A DNA stretch of 62,000 nt from Gnetum montanum (lineage: Eukaryota > Streptophyta > Gnetopsida > Gnetales > Gnetaceae), in the NCBI GenBank assembly GCA_015680685.1, contig MNCI01016355.1, positions 470,880 to 532,879 on the forward strand, in the 5' to 3' direction. Below are positions 10,654 to 21,740 of the stretch, one piece after another (position 1 is the stretch's first letter; every line of letters starts with the position of its first letter). The notes beneath the pieces were generated by a model. The model did not search any database. It worked only from the letters and a program-made list of their open reading frames with translations, and was not told the DNA's origin. The translations under genes and the position numbers were made by a program.

Positions 10654-11595
10654 TGATGATCGGCGAGGTACCCCTATGCTCAACCATACGAATACAAGCA
10701 TTTCACGCACGATCCAATTGAATTCCAAGGACTAAGTGCTTATGCACCCTGGTGGAACAAGGACGAGTTGATTGATCATTGTCTTCCCAAACTTACTTGT
10801 ATGTCATGATTTTATGGTTAAGTAAGCTTGAGGCATATGATTTTTATGGCTTTTATGTTTTTATGTTCTGCTGCTAATAAGGGATGAGAGAGAGATAACT
10901 AAGTGACTAATTTGACTTAACTACTCATTAACTAAGCTTTAGACTAATCCTAACACTAGTATTCGTTCTCACTTGCCGTACACATCCTAAACCAGCGCAA
11001 CACTACTAGGATTACCAAACATTGATCGTTACTGGGTTACCAAGTGTATGCTCGAAGTGATCGTACTGTGTGTGCTAATAACAAAAATGTAAAGTGCATA
11101 AAATAAAATAAATGCATAAGAAAATAAAATAAAATAAATGGGTAAGAAAACAAATCTCAAGTGCTACAATGATGAATCAAAGAGCTCGTCTTTATTGTCG
11201 TACACAAGGTGTGCTCAAGTACACAATGCTCGAATAAAGATATGTTCACACTTCAACCTCCTACTGCGGGCACTTGGAAAATACTCTAACTTTTAGAAGG
11301 ACTACAAAAGTTTCACTACTTAACTACTAAAAGACTTCTTCCAATTGTGCACCTGGGGATTGTGTCTATAGACTTGGGAGCAACTATTCTAATAATTAGA
11401 ATAACTGCTCCAATAATAACCACTCTAATTATTAGAGTAACCACTCCAATAATAAGCGCACTAATAATTAAAGTAAGCGCTCCAATAATAACCACTCTAA
11501 TTATTAGAGTAACCGCTCCAATAATAACCACTCTAATTATTATAGGAACCGCTCCAATAATAACCGCTATAATAATTAGAGTAACCACTTCATCA
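10654..11595 (-). repeat. 5' LTR of element B
   Basis: It is bounded by TGATGATCGGCGAGG at 10654 and TTCATCA ending at 11595 (plus-strand reading), the same terminal motifs as the LTRs of C and D. It keeps the conserved R hairpin with AATAAAG (about 11186-11242). Its U3 differs from the rest of the family: in place of GATATC palindromes there is a 36-bp minisatellite at 11383-11595. TATA-like TCTATAGAC lies at 11366-11374. Confidence 0.75.
11383..11595. repeat. 36-bp minisatellite in U3 of LTR B
   Basis: Units start at 11383, 11419, 11455, 11491, 11527 and 11563: an exact 36-bp period, six units, the last ending at the LTR terminus. Each unit centres on a near-palindrome, CTAATTATTAG or CTAATAATTAG, flanked by CCACTC/GAGTAACC and joined by CTCCAATAATAA. 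Because 36 is divisible by 3, spurious ORFs of 90-100 codons appear on both strands. Confidence 0.9.
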
Positions 11596-14500
11596 CCTAC
11601 ATATATAAAGGTTTTATCACTTATGAAAATACATTTGGAACATTGGTAAATGTAAAAATGGAAGGAAATACACAGGTTCTTGAATTGAAATCATTAAGAA
11701 AAGGTCTTTTCCTTTTGTATTTCACTAGGTGAAAGCTTTCTACATTAACACTTATATTGATAGTCTCTTCTAAGAAAGTGTTTTTCTCCAAAAAAAGAAT
11801 TCTCTTTGGATATAGAGAATTTACGATCACCCTTAGATTTAAAAGGAGTAATAACAAGTTGGAAAGTCGTTGACAAAGGTTACATTTGTGCCTACTAAAA
11901 ATTACCATTATTTTTCCTTTGTAGAAATGTTTTCTTAGCTCACAAACAACTTCTAAGAAAATGACAAAGCCTAATAACATTGCCTTTGTGTATCCATAAG
12001 TAGAGCATCCTCACAAATTAAAGTATGTAATTTTTATAGAGAAACGCTAATTTTTTTGTAAAATAATTCAAATTGATTCAGATTTTGAAACCCCCCAAAT
12101 ATTTTATCCATTAATCAAAATTCAATCACAAAATACCATCACATTGTAAACCATCATAACATCCAATTAAAGAAATTAACCATTAACTACTTCCACCTTT
12201 CTACATAGAAAGCTACATTAAAATAGTTCCAAAGTTTACGATCAAGATCAACTTGGGATTTAAAACTTCATAAACCCTTAACCTAAAAACCATAACATGC
12301 AAAGCTTTGAATGATGGCTCAAACAGGGAACAAATCAACTTTTACCATCTGAATCACCCCGTACAACTTTTTTCTCGTACCCAAGCAATAATTACAGGAA
12401 CCAAAAGCCGTGTTAAACACAACTTTGATTTTTACTTTTATTTTTTATTTTTTGACCTCTCCTAAACGCCGCCCTTAAAAGTGTTCAAAAAGAGGGGAAA
12501 TAAAGTAACGTCCAATAACCGACAGAGAATGGCAAATAATAATTACCTTTTGCGGTGTTAAATTTTGATATAATTATTACCATTACCACTCATAAGCGTC
12601 CCTAGGGATCCTAAAAGGCATGTATATACCCCACTATCTAGATAGTCTTTTCCTAAAAGGGCACTTACAAAAAGGACAACAAACCCATGAAAAACGACGC
12701 TTTTTTTACGGTAAGTACCAATTTTTCCAGAATTTATCTTTTGGATACTATGCCTAAAGATACAGTTAATTATAATTGCAAGAACTTTATTTTCAAAAGA
12801 ACGATTCCCAAAGAAAGTAAACATTAGCAGATAAGCTTGAACTCGAACGCATGATTCAAGCCGAAACATTAATAAACTAAAAAGCAGACGATTTGAGAAG
12901 GGAATTCACGTTAAGAAAACGCTCTTCAAGCACCGAAAAATAAATAAAATAAAAAAATGTCCCCACGTCAACCTTGCATCATTTAGATTAACTAACACCT
13001 TCACCTTGACGTTGATTTCCGTTAAATTATCATTTTCAAAACAGTTATGATGATTTTTAGAATGCCGGCCGGGAAAGAGAAATATTCCTCCTTTCCTCTG
13101 ATTTACCATAGGTTAATAATATCATTTTCGGTAAGTACGATCATTTTTGAAACAGCGGCGAGGAAAGAGAAATTTTCCAACTTCCAACCGAAACAAGGAT
13201 AGGCGCTCAACATCATTAAGTTCGGTCTGCGTAGCCAATAGTTGTATGGAGTTGTTATTGTAGACCCAATGAACAAAAATTCAAACCTTCAGTCTCCTGC
13301 TTGATTGAAACATTGGGTATACTTTCAACACCCTTATCTATCTAAATATCAATCTGACAACCTACATACATGTTTCTTTGTAAAGCTCAAACTCAAACTT
13401 ACAACTTATAGGTTGATCCAAATTAGAAAGGTTCGGTAAACCCCAATACACTTGATCTAAGTACAGTTAATGTTAAAACTTTTTCATGGAACCTAACAAA
13501 ACATAACAATGTCATACATCAATATATTTATCTAAATTCAACTGGTAAACCATTCACAGAGATACTAGTAAAGGTCAACAGGTCAATTCAAACTTCATCC
13601 ATTTATCTGTCATGTCATACCTACCATTCTTAACCTTAAATTGATGTTTGATATGAAACTCATCAAACAACCCACAAAGTACTTGTTTGTAAGCGAACAA
13701 AGTACTTGGTTTCTTAGGCTATCAAGCTACACAAAGACGCTTTCTGCAACAAACATGGATGGTTATCCAAAACGGCTGTAAAGCTCAAGAATGGATCTAC
13801 TACAGGAACACTTTGAAAAAAATTTAAAAAAAAAAAATCCCTCCCTCCAAGTTGAACATCACACACCCACCAATACCTAGCAGTGGAATTTCCTTCAGCA
13901 GCAGCAGCAGTTGCAGACAATGTTCCATGGGAGTGGGTGACGTAGTGTACCAAAAAGCCTGTTATGAAATGACTTTCATTACACACCTAAAATGACCCTA
14001 CTATTTAATACTCCCCCACCACTAATATCACCACCAACACTAAGCTCCGAAAACGTACAACTGCCCAAACCTGCAAAGCTCACGGACCTCCTCCTTTCTA
14101 TTCTGTGCTGGCCTAAGAAACGACACTAAACCGTGACATGAACTTGACAGGTTGCTATAAATTTTCCATGCCAAAGGTCTCCCACCAGTCAAAACCATAC
14201 AAACAGCTCAAGCCTGAGATAAAAACAAAGCCACCCCAAAAACCCAAGAGGATGACAAAGATGCCAAAAAAGAACATCCCCCCACAAAGTTTTTGCAGTT
14301 TTTTTTGCCCCTTACCTCCTCTGCAACTCTCTTCTCCCACATTCCTCACGCGCTTTTGACCGCACGTTATATTTTTATTTTTCCTTTTTTTTTCAACCCG
14401 ATCCATTCAAATTCCATTCCATATTATCATGCAATCTATGCTGGCATTCCAATTCCACACCGAATCATCAGAATAGATTTTCCCATGCAAAGAATAGAAT

Positions 14501-14990
14501 ATCATTGCTGCAACGTTCAGTTCATATCATTGAATACCGGTTTGATTTCTTACCTGTAAAAATACTGTGATAATAATCACAGCAGTCATAATTAACAGGT
14601 CAGGTGAAACACCCGAGTTTGTTTTTCCATAAAATTAATTCCAATTTCAATACCAATTCCAATTTTACCAATCCAAGAACACCTCCTCGGCGGGTCATCA
14701 TCATCACCATAAAAATAAGTTATATCAATAATTACGCTAATCACTGATTCGTCCTTTCGACACCAGGACAGCATATCCAAAAAAGGTGGAAAATTTCAGG
14801 AGGAGAAAAACCCAAACGAAAAATTAAACAGTATAAATAAATATCATATCTCAGACCATAATCTCCACGACGGACTCTGCCTCTTTTTTTTTTTTTTGGT
14901 TTTTTCTGTAGGGTCTTTTTTTTTTTTTATCTCTCTCAGATCACTGTTTTTCATCTCTGCTACGAACTCCTGCAGCTGCTACGTAGAGAA
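11596..14990. other. intergenic DNA, no gene recognised
   Basis: AT-rich, with only short unsupported ORFs. A weak duplication of about 60 bp (GGAAAGAGAAATWTTCC) occurs near 13030-13090 and 13120-13190. Poly-T tracts lie at 14882-14935. I see no protein similarity or RNA gene. Confidence 0.5.
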
Positions 14991-14999
14991 AATTTTATG

Positions 15000-15366
15000 T
15001 ATATAATTTTTCAGAATCCGCGGCGGCCTCCCTCTTCCGATCAAAAAGACAGAACTTGATTGATTCATCGTCGTGTTGTTGGATCATCCGATCGATCGAT
15101 CGATCAAGCAGCAGCAGCAGGAGGAGGAGAAAAGCTGTTCTTCATCATCATCATCATCTTCTTCTTCTTCTGGTTCTGTGTCAAACGGAGGGAAGAAACC
15201 GAGGGCGAAAAACTGCTGAAAAACGCGAAAAATTTTACTGGGCAACATCTTTTTTTTTTCTTTTTTGTTTGGTTTTTCTGCTTCGAAGTCAGGATGGATG
15301 GATTGACGGATAATAACTATAAAAAAACTGAAGCTGAATGCTGATAAAAAGCAGCAGCAAGAATGG
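15000..15366 (-). other. presumed 3' UTR and downstream flank of the cyclin gene
   Basis: Minus-strand sequence after the stop, rich in short simple repeats: GATC units at 15088-15105, GCAGCA at 15107-15120, and ATC/TTC runs at 15138-15170. No canonical AATAAA is obvious within 300 bp, so the transcript end is not placed. Confidence 0.35.
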
Positions 15367-16990
15367 CTAACAGGCGCTGTTCCGGAACGAAACACAAGTG
15401 CCCGGAGCTGCAGCAGCGTCCAAGCTACTGAGCTTTCTGCGTTTGGCTGCGACAGAGGCATACAGGCTGCTCACGCTCATGCTCAGCGAAGCAGGCGATA
15501 CGCTGCTGCCATTGTTGCTGCTGGTGCTGCTGCTCACGCAGAAACCATCCAGAACTGCCACTGGGCTCTCCGGAACGGACCAGCAGGGTCCTCTCCCGAT
15601 TGCCATTAAAGCTTCTTGCATCAGCCCGTAGCTTCTCCAAACCCATTCCTGCAAAAACGATTCCGAAACGCCCACAAAAATCGGTGAAAAACCGAACCCC
15701 AGAACCCGTTTCCGGAATGCCAAAAACCGAAACTCGATGAATCATAATAATAATCTACGGAAAATGGAGCAACTTACTCTGCACAGGCGCTTGCAGAGGA
15801 GAATGGATTCCTTCCACGATACAGCGGCATCGGGAGACAGAAGCTCATCGGCGGCGCAGAGCAGCGCCGCGGCAGCCATGGATGAAGGGCGATGAGCTGC
15901 GAACTCGATCACTGTAACCCAGGAATTCGCATCAGAAAAGATCAAATTTCGGGCATCGGACGCGAATCTAGGGACTTCGATCGCAGAATCTGAGATGCGT
16001 TTTGTAAGGACGGATAAACAGATACTACCTCTGAGTGTGGCGAGGATGAGTTCCGTGGCTCTGGCCTCCAATGCTGCGGAGACTGAGCTTCTTCTTCCGC
16101 CATTGCTGCTGCTGCTGCTGCTGCTGCTGCCTTCTTCCTGCGGCGGGCCTTGCCTGTCCAGGAAGTAATCAAGGAACGAAAATGGCGTCACTGCCAGCAT
16201 GCGCCATTGCAAAGCGGAGAGAATGAGAAGCTCCATTCTCTGCACCGTCCTGGGTTCGAACGTGAACTCCGGCTCCTCCGCCTGCAAGTCCAGCAGACAC
16301 GGCACATCTGTCTCCTCCATTTTCGCCGCCAGCGACAGACTCCCCACTGCCAGCAGTTGCATCATCCAGGCCCGGCCTTTCTGCAGCGGCGGAAAGAAAC
16401 AAAACCAAAAACCCACATTTTACAGTCAGCCATTAAAGCACACAGACTTTGCAAGTTCTGCTGTTTCAGAAAAAGGATGAACGAGCGGCCATAGCTACCT
16501 GCAGAGGCCGCTGCTGCAGAAACCGATCCAGATAGTTCACCGCTCTGTAGGCCGTGAGCGGACCGAAACCATGGTGGCCATGAACCTGCACAGAAACGAC
16601 CCAAATCCCAGATGACTGGCATTGCCCAGATTCACACCACAGAAAGCTTTCCGGATCGTTTGTTTCTGCGATTCCACTGCTTACCTTGAGAATCCAGGCG
16701 ATGGCTTTGTTCCGGGCGTCGATGTCCAGACCGAGATTCCTGTACAACCGAACGTACCCATCGCCGGGCACAAAATCCGTTTCTTTCTCGAACAGCCCAC
16801 AAATCTGCGCGTCCGCCATTGCCGGGAAAGCAGCGAAGCTCGGTTCCGGCAGATGCACAACAGTCCGGTCCTCCTCGACCTCCTCCTCATCCTCCAGCAA
16901 TCCAACCACATTGCTGGCGTCCTCGGCGCACAACAACGAGTCCAGCTCCTGCTCCTGCTCCTGCTCCCGGAACTGGTCCTCCTCCGCCAT
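15367..16990 (-). CDS. D-type cyclin, CYCD3-like
   Basis: A G1 cyclin that partners a CDKA-type kinase and drives G1/S entry by phosphorylating the retinoblastoma-related protein in the nucleus. Exons (minus strand): 16990-16685, 16585-16499, 16380-16029, 15911-15778 and 15648-15367. All four introns are GT-AG (phases 0, 0, 1, 0) and the product is 386 aa. LLCAE at residues 19-23 is the LxCxE motif. The cyclin N fold runs about residues 80-200: [45 protein letters not shown] Ser8-Asn-Gly-Gly insert follows, then a cyclin C-like segment ([20 protein letters not shown]) and a tail with a CYCD3-like [10 protein letters not shown] and a basic KRRK. The start is the first in-frame ATG (ATGGCG context); upstream in-frame sequence has no ATG. 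Introns are short (72-129 bp). Subfamily assignment is from motifs only. Confidence 0.93.
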
Positions 16991-17039
16991 GAAAGTTGCA
17001 GAGAGAGCCGAGCTGTAACAAACCCCAGAACCCCCGCAA

Positions 17040-17087
17040 CTATTGCACACCCACAGACAAAACCCAGGCCACAAAGCAAAACCCCAT
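17040..17087 (-). CDS. upstream ORF in the cyclin leader, 15 codons
   Basis: ATG at 17087 (context TTTATGG) and TAG at 17042-17040, encoding MGFCFVAWVLSVGVQ. It ends 49 nt before the cyclin ATG and is the only AUG in the inferred leader. Upstream ORFs in plant leaders often lower translation of the main ORF; whether this one does is unknown. The peptide resembles no family I recognise. Confidence 0.4.
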   Translation of the reverse strand: MGFCFVAWVLSVGVQ

Positions 17088-17163
17088 AAAGGCTCCGGGG
17101 CCCTGCTTAAAGCCTATCCGCCGTTGGTGAGCCAGAAGCAGGCTCAGAACCCAGAACCCGGAA

Positions 17164-17265
17164 CAGTCGCAGGGTTTCAACCAAAACCAAAGAGAGAAGA
17201 GCAAAATGCAGAAGCAGTCGCAGGGTTTCAATCAAAACCAAAGAGAGAAGAGCAAAATGCAGAAG
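17164..17265. repeat. 51-bp tandem duplication in the cyclin leader
   Basis: 17164-17214 and 17215-17265 are near identical (one C/T difference), each beginning CAGTCGCAGGGTTTCAA and ending AAAATGCAGAAG. On the minus (transcribed) strand it gives a pyrimidine-rich repeat in the 5' UTR. Confidence 0.9.
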
Positions 17266-17411
17266 CAGATCGATATGCAGAGAATCGCAGAACCCAGAAT
17301 AACCGGAATAAAAAATGAGGGGAAGGAAGAACCAAGCCCAGCCAGCAACGAGCGCTCTAGCGTAGTAGTAGTAGCACTAAGAGAGTAGTAATAGTACTAC
17401 GAGGAGGCACT

Positions 17412-17421
17412 CCTTTTATTT
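17412..17421 (-). promoter_or_regulatory. TATA-like element of the cyclin gene
   Basis: The minus strand reads AAATAAAAGG, directly below a CCGCCAAA motif. It is the best TATA-like sequence upstream of the gene, but degenerate. Confidence 0.35.
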
Positions 17422-17426
17422 GGCGG
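17419..17426 (+). promoter_or_regulatory. E2F-type site (WTTSSCSS) near the cyclin TATA
   Basis: TTTGGCGG matches the WTTSSCSS E2F consensus used for plant G1/S promoters and overlaps the TATA-like motif. Orientation does not matter for E2F binding. Confidence 0.4.
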
Positions 17427-17594
17427 ACATGGTTTTTTGGGTAAAAGGCTAAGCCTCGCAGACAGATCCTTCACAGTCACAGTCACAGCCCCCGCCCCAG
17501 CCACAGACGCTATGAAACAGTTGAAATGTTCTAAGTTTAGGCTCTGGCCCTTGGTCACGCAAGCGTGCCCAGGCGCGTAACGGCACGAGTGGCC

Positions 17595-17603
17595 GGCGCC
17601 AAA
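17595..17603 (-). promoter_or_regulatory. canonical E2F site in the cyclin promoter
   Basis: The minus strand reads TTTGGCGCC, a full match to TTTSGCGCC, in a CpG-rich block (17560-17690) about 170 bp above the TATA-like motif. With the LxCxE motif in the protein this suggests a CYCD-RBR-E2F feedback loop. Confidence 0.55.
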
Positions 17604-17699
17604 TCAGCCCCCGCCCCCCCGTCGATTAAGCTCCCCGCTAAATCCAGCGGCCCCACCGCCAGATGTAGAGAAACACGGGCAGACGAGACTAGATTAGCG

Positions 17700-19370
17700 G
17701 CGCCTTCGCATCTGCAATTCCACAGCTCGGCCATGCATTTATGGACACCTTGCTGTTCCTTTATCCGCGCAAAATGTCCAAAAAAAGATGAAATGAAAAT
17801 TTTCATTTTTTGGAGGGATTTTTGCCCTTTTTTCTTTTTCGTTGGCGCGCGCGGGTGAGGCTGTGATTTCACGAGAATTTACACGTCATATGCACGACCA
17901 ATGCCATGCTGTATCCAAGGACTGTCAGTCCAACTAGATGGAATATTCATCTCTATCCATGCTTCGGTAATTTTACCATTATGTTTGGATAGGATTTGGG
18001 GTTAATGGGGTTTGTCACCAAGTTGTGAGTTTGAACTGAAGTTAATGCTCCAAGAATGAGATTGAAGAGGGGATCACTGGGGTTTGTTGGATATCATCGA
18101 AAGAGATATGACGCTTTGGCTGTTTTTGTCTTCCATCGGACACCGTTTGGAGTCCTTGCTACTTGTTGGATTTTAGGTATACATGTTTATATTATATTGA
18201 ATTAAAATAAAAATAAAAATAATGGTTCTTTTAGGTTCGAAACTGCAACTTTTTCCCTCTTACCTACCAAACTCAAACTTGTCCATAACTATGATAGTTT
18301 CTTGGTAAAATTTTAATGTCCATGTAATTAACATAAGGTTAAGGTAAGGATCATTGTCTAACAATAAAGAATAACCTAATAAAGTCAATTATATTATTGT
18401 CAAGTCATCTATCAAATTTAATGAGTTAGACAATATTATTAGGATAAAGGCACTTTGATGATAGTGAATGAATGAATAACCTAGTAAAGAATAAGAAGTT
18501 AAGAATCATGATAGTAATTTTGAACAAGGTAACCATTCATTATTTTCCTACCCTGTAAGAGAGGTTAGAGGTTTTTCAATATCAACTGTAAAGATGAAAA
18601 CCTTAAAAGTATTCCAAAATTAATGCATCTTTTCTTTCTATATCATTTTAGAGTTTTACTTTTCTTCTATATTCATGATAGGGTGTATTTTTGAATTTTT
18701 ATTATCACTAACATTATTTTTGGGGTTTGATGCCCAACTTTCGTTGGCCCAAAAATAAATAAATAAACAAATAACAAGCACATCATAACGTAAATAAATT
18801 TTTTTGTTTATATTTTGGATCCAATGGTTGACAAATGAGAAAGAAATTGAAGTGTTTCCATAGAATTCAACTAAAGAAACAAACTTGTTATGCAAATTTT
18901 GAAAAATTAAAAAAATCAACACATTGGGTTATTAGCTTAATTGTAAGACTTTTTCTTAAGGGAAGATAACTTGGGATTAGTAGCATAACCCCTACACACA
19001 CGCAAGATAGATGTGACGACTAATGAAAAGGGTCCTACCACAAAGTTGCTCCATTACTATCACACCCACAAGTAGAAGCACAATTTGATAGTTGTAAGAC
19101 TCTTAATATAGAACCTCTCCATCATACACTCGTGTGGTCCAATAGATCCTCAATAAATATAAATAAAAAACCTTATCACTTAAAGGTTCAATGCTCATCA
19201 AGCCAAGCATACTCTCAACATTAACAAGCACAATGAATATATTTAAATTATATATTTTTAAAACATTTCTATAAATTTATTTGTACCATACTTGGCTATT
19301 AGATTCAATGATATGATTCCAAACACAAAGTACAAGTTCCATATCCCATGGTATAATTGGGTGTCTAGTT
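17700..19370. other. upstream intergenic DNA
   Basis: After a CpG-rich stretch the sequence turns AT-rich. No ORF with family resemblance and no RNA gene were recognised. Confidence 0.45.
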
Positions 19371-19524
19371 TCTACTATGGGGGGTATTGGAACCCAAAAT
19401 AATTAAAATACAAGTACACCCCAAAATTTATAGAAGTTTATAACTTAGTACTACCTAGCAGAATCAAACCTATGACCTAAAGTTACCAAGCCAAAGACCC
19501 GTACCACTAAGCTAACACCTCATT
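19371..19524 (-). mobile_element. tRNA-derived SINE, copy 1
   Basis: On the minus strand it starts AATGAGGTGTTAGCTTAGTG, with an A-box-like TTAGCTTAGTGG. A B-box-like GGTTTGATTC follows about 45 bp later, and the 3' end carries GGGTTCCAATACCCC. The same head, boxes and tail occur in the copy at 24976-25120. No clear target duplication is seen here. Confidence 0.65.
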
Positions 19525-21707
19525 GTGGTGACTCCTGACTCCCTCTCTAAATAAACATGTAAAATATCAAAATAACAATGTACAAAGTACTAAAGAAAAA
19601 GATCAGCATCCCATGTACGAACCCTCAACCAAACGAAATCGTACTGATATACGTAGATCCAGCTACTTTTAGAAAGTTAACGAAATATTTACAAATGTAA
19701 AAGTCAAATTCCAACTGTATCACTCGTTAACACGGGCCCCTGTCGTGAGTAACTCTTGTAGCGTTTCCTTGGACTTTGGGTTGGCGTCCACGAAGTATGC
19801 GACAGCGGCATTTTGTTATGGGGACAGTGTATGGGCAACGTCCCTTTCATGAGCGAGTTTAGTTGCGTTTGTTTTTTCTTTTTCTTTCATTTCCTGCAGC
19901 ATCGTTAATTGGCTTTATCATTAAACAAGCTTATACCTATATTCTGAGGGTCCTTGTCAAGCCCTTTTTCCAACCTTTATATTTGTCTCTGTAGGTTTAC
20001 GATTATTACTCCATCTCGTTTGCCACAATGTCTCCCATGCATTTATTACTAAAATCTGCGCTTACCAACGCTCGTTGGACCATGCAATTCCCGTTATAGC
20101 CATGATGGTACCCCACCCCTTAGAATTTGAAATACCATGTCATCAATGTAAATGATGTGGCTTTGGATTTATTCTCTTCAATGGCTTTTTTCTCCTTTTT
20201 TTATCACATGCCTTCTGTTGAAGGAAGGCAGTCCCTAGGTGAAAGGGAGGGTTCTTTTTTTTTTTTTGGTTTTTTAAACACATAGCTATATGACATTGAG
20301 TGGTGTGTCACGTTCATTTGGCCAACTGCTCATGGTACATTGTCTTCTTTAGACTTTTGAGGGCATCTTGAAAAATATCCCCTTTACATGTTACTCTAAA
20401 GTTATATTTGACCATTACATCTTGGGGGAGTGAAAGGGTAAAGCAAGGGTGTCTGTGGTTGTGGTCGTTTGACAAATGGAGAAGTTGGATATGTTTGTGA
20501 TTTTGTGTTGCCTTCTTTGAAAACGGAAGCACTTGTTTCATTTAATGTCATTCAAGATTTTTGCTGTTTTTTTTCCTCCCCTGAAAATGATGTGAGACGT
20601 TAAATTGTGTGTTGGGATTTCCGGTTATTTGGAGACTGAAGGAAAGGAACGGAAATTTGTGCTTCTTATTCTTTAATGTCTTGCTCCATGAATACGGTGT
20701 TGAAGCATGTATCCTTAAAAAGGTGTGTGGTGTCCGTCTTCGGCATACTTTACGTTTACAGGACAAAGGTTTTATTTTGAGCAATGCTCTCATGTGGGTT
20801 GTGGTAGGTTTGCTATTTTGTTTTCACCGGCTTGTGATATGACTATATAGTCAACTTGCCAGTTGTGTAATAGTTTTACGGTAATATTATTGGATTGAAA
20901 AGGACCGGCTTTAGCTATCTCATATTAAGATGAGAGGGTTGGTCAATCCAGCATTTAAAACCAATAATGTTCATGGTGTAATAATAGGAGCTTCATATGG
21001 TTTGACATTTTCCTTTATGTGTAAATTCATAGGCGTGCGTCGGAATATTGGCCCTTATGCCTAAATTCAGAGGCGTGTGTTGGAACCCCTGGCTCTTGAA
21101 AGACGACAAGAATGGAAAATTCATAGCGTAGCTTATCGTATTATAGGCGCTTGTAAATTTAACTTGAAATGTAGATGCTAAATTATGTCATGATGGTTTG
21201 TGTGACCAATGATTTTGCTGCATATGTATGCATGCAGGGCTTATATTTTAGGCAGGTTCATGAATTTTGGGCGCCTTAGTTTATTTAATCCTCGGTGGAT
21301 ATGAAGAGACGACATGTGCTTGGCAAAGAGTGGTATACTGCAGGTGGAGCTTCTAGATAACCACCATGGCCCAACTATGTTAAGAAATATCAAGAAGTGT
21401 CATGAGAAAATATCCTTGCAACAATCTACCCCATTTCCATAGCTTTTTTGGTAAAATTTCTCAAAGCATCGTTTAACTAATAAACTTTTCTGCTCTATAA
21501 AGCTATAGGTTGCTCCATCGTGTTCCACTAGCTTTATTTTATTGATTAAATAAAGTTATAACAAAAAATTGTGATTTGATATGGAATTGAAACTTTACAT
21601 ATCATTCTACCATGCATTCAACACCATACATAGTAGAACATAGGTAGGCTTAACTATGCTTTAAGAAAATCTTGAACTTGTAATCTATTGTCAAATGTTT
21701 CAATTTC

Positions 21708-21740
<33 letters not shown>

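Larger units (their letters stand above)
6679..11595 (-). mobile_element. LTR retrotransposon B (Athila/Tat-like Ty3/gypsy), cut by element A
   Basis: Minus-strand order: 5' LTR (11595-10654), tRNA-Asp-type primer site, gag from the ATG at 10543, protease near 8140-7560, and RT from about 7060 to 6680. RT stops within its finger/palm region at 6679, where LTR A starts. RNase H, integrase and the 3' LTR should lie beyond A, left of the window. Gag resembles that of C, D and E. Several in-frame stops show it is inactive. Confidence 0.8.
16991..17385 (-). other. presumed 5' UTR of the cyclin gene
   Basis: Lies between the ATG at 16990 and a transcription start inferred about 30 bp below the TATA-like motif at 17412-17421. 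It contains one AUG-initiated upstream ORF and a 51-bp tandem duplication. The boundary is inferred; no transcript was available. Confidence 0.45.

Noticed and set aside
11316-11649. ORFs of 90-100 codons on both strands with an Ile-rich repeat pattern
   Set aside because: They are a by-product of the 36-bp minisatellite (period divisible by three, AT-rich, few stops) and have no independent support.
15056-15461. Overlapping ORFs of 85-125 codons on both strands downstream of the cyclin
   Set aside because: They run through simple GATC, ATC and TTC repeats and overlap the last cyclin exon in other frames.
16991-17074. 28-residue in-frame N-terminal extension of the cyclin
   Set aside because: The upstream codon is TTG, not ATG, and the ATG at 16990 in ATGGCG context with the usual MAEED-like acidic start is the better choice.
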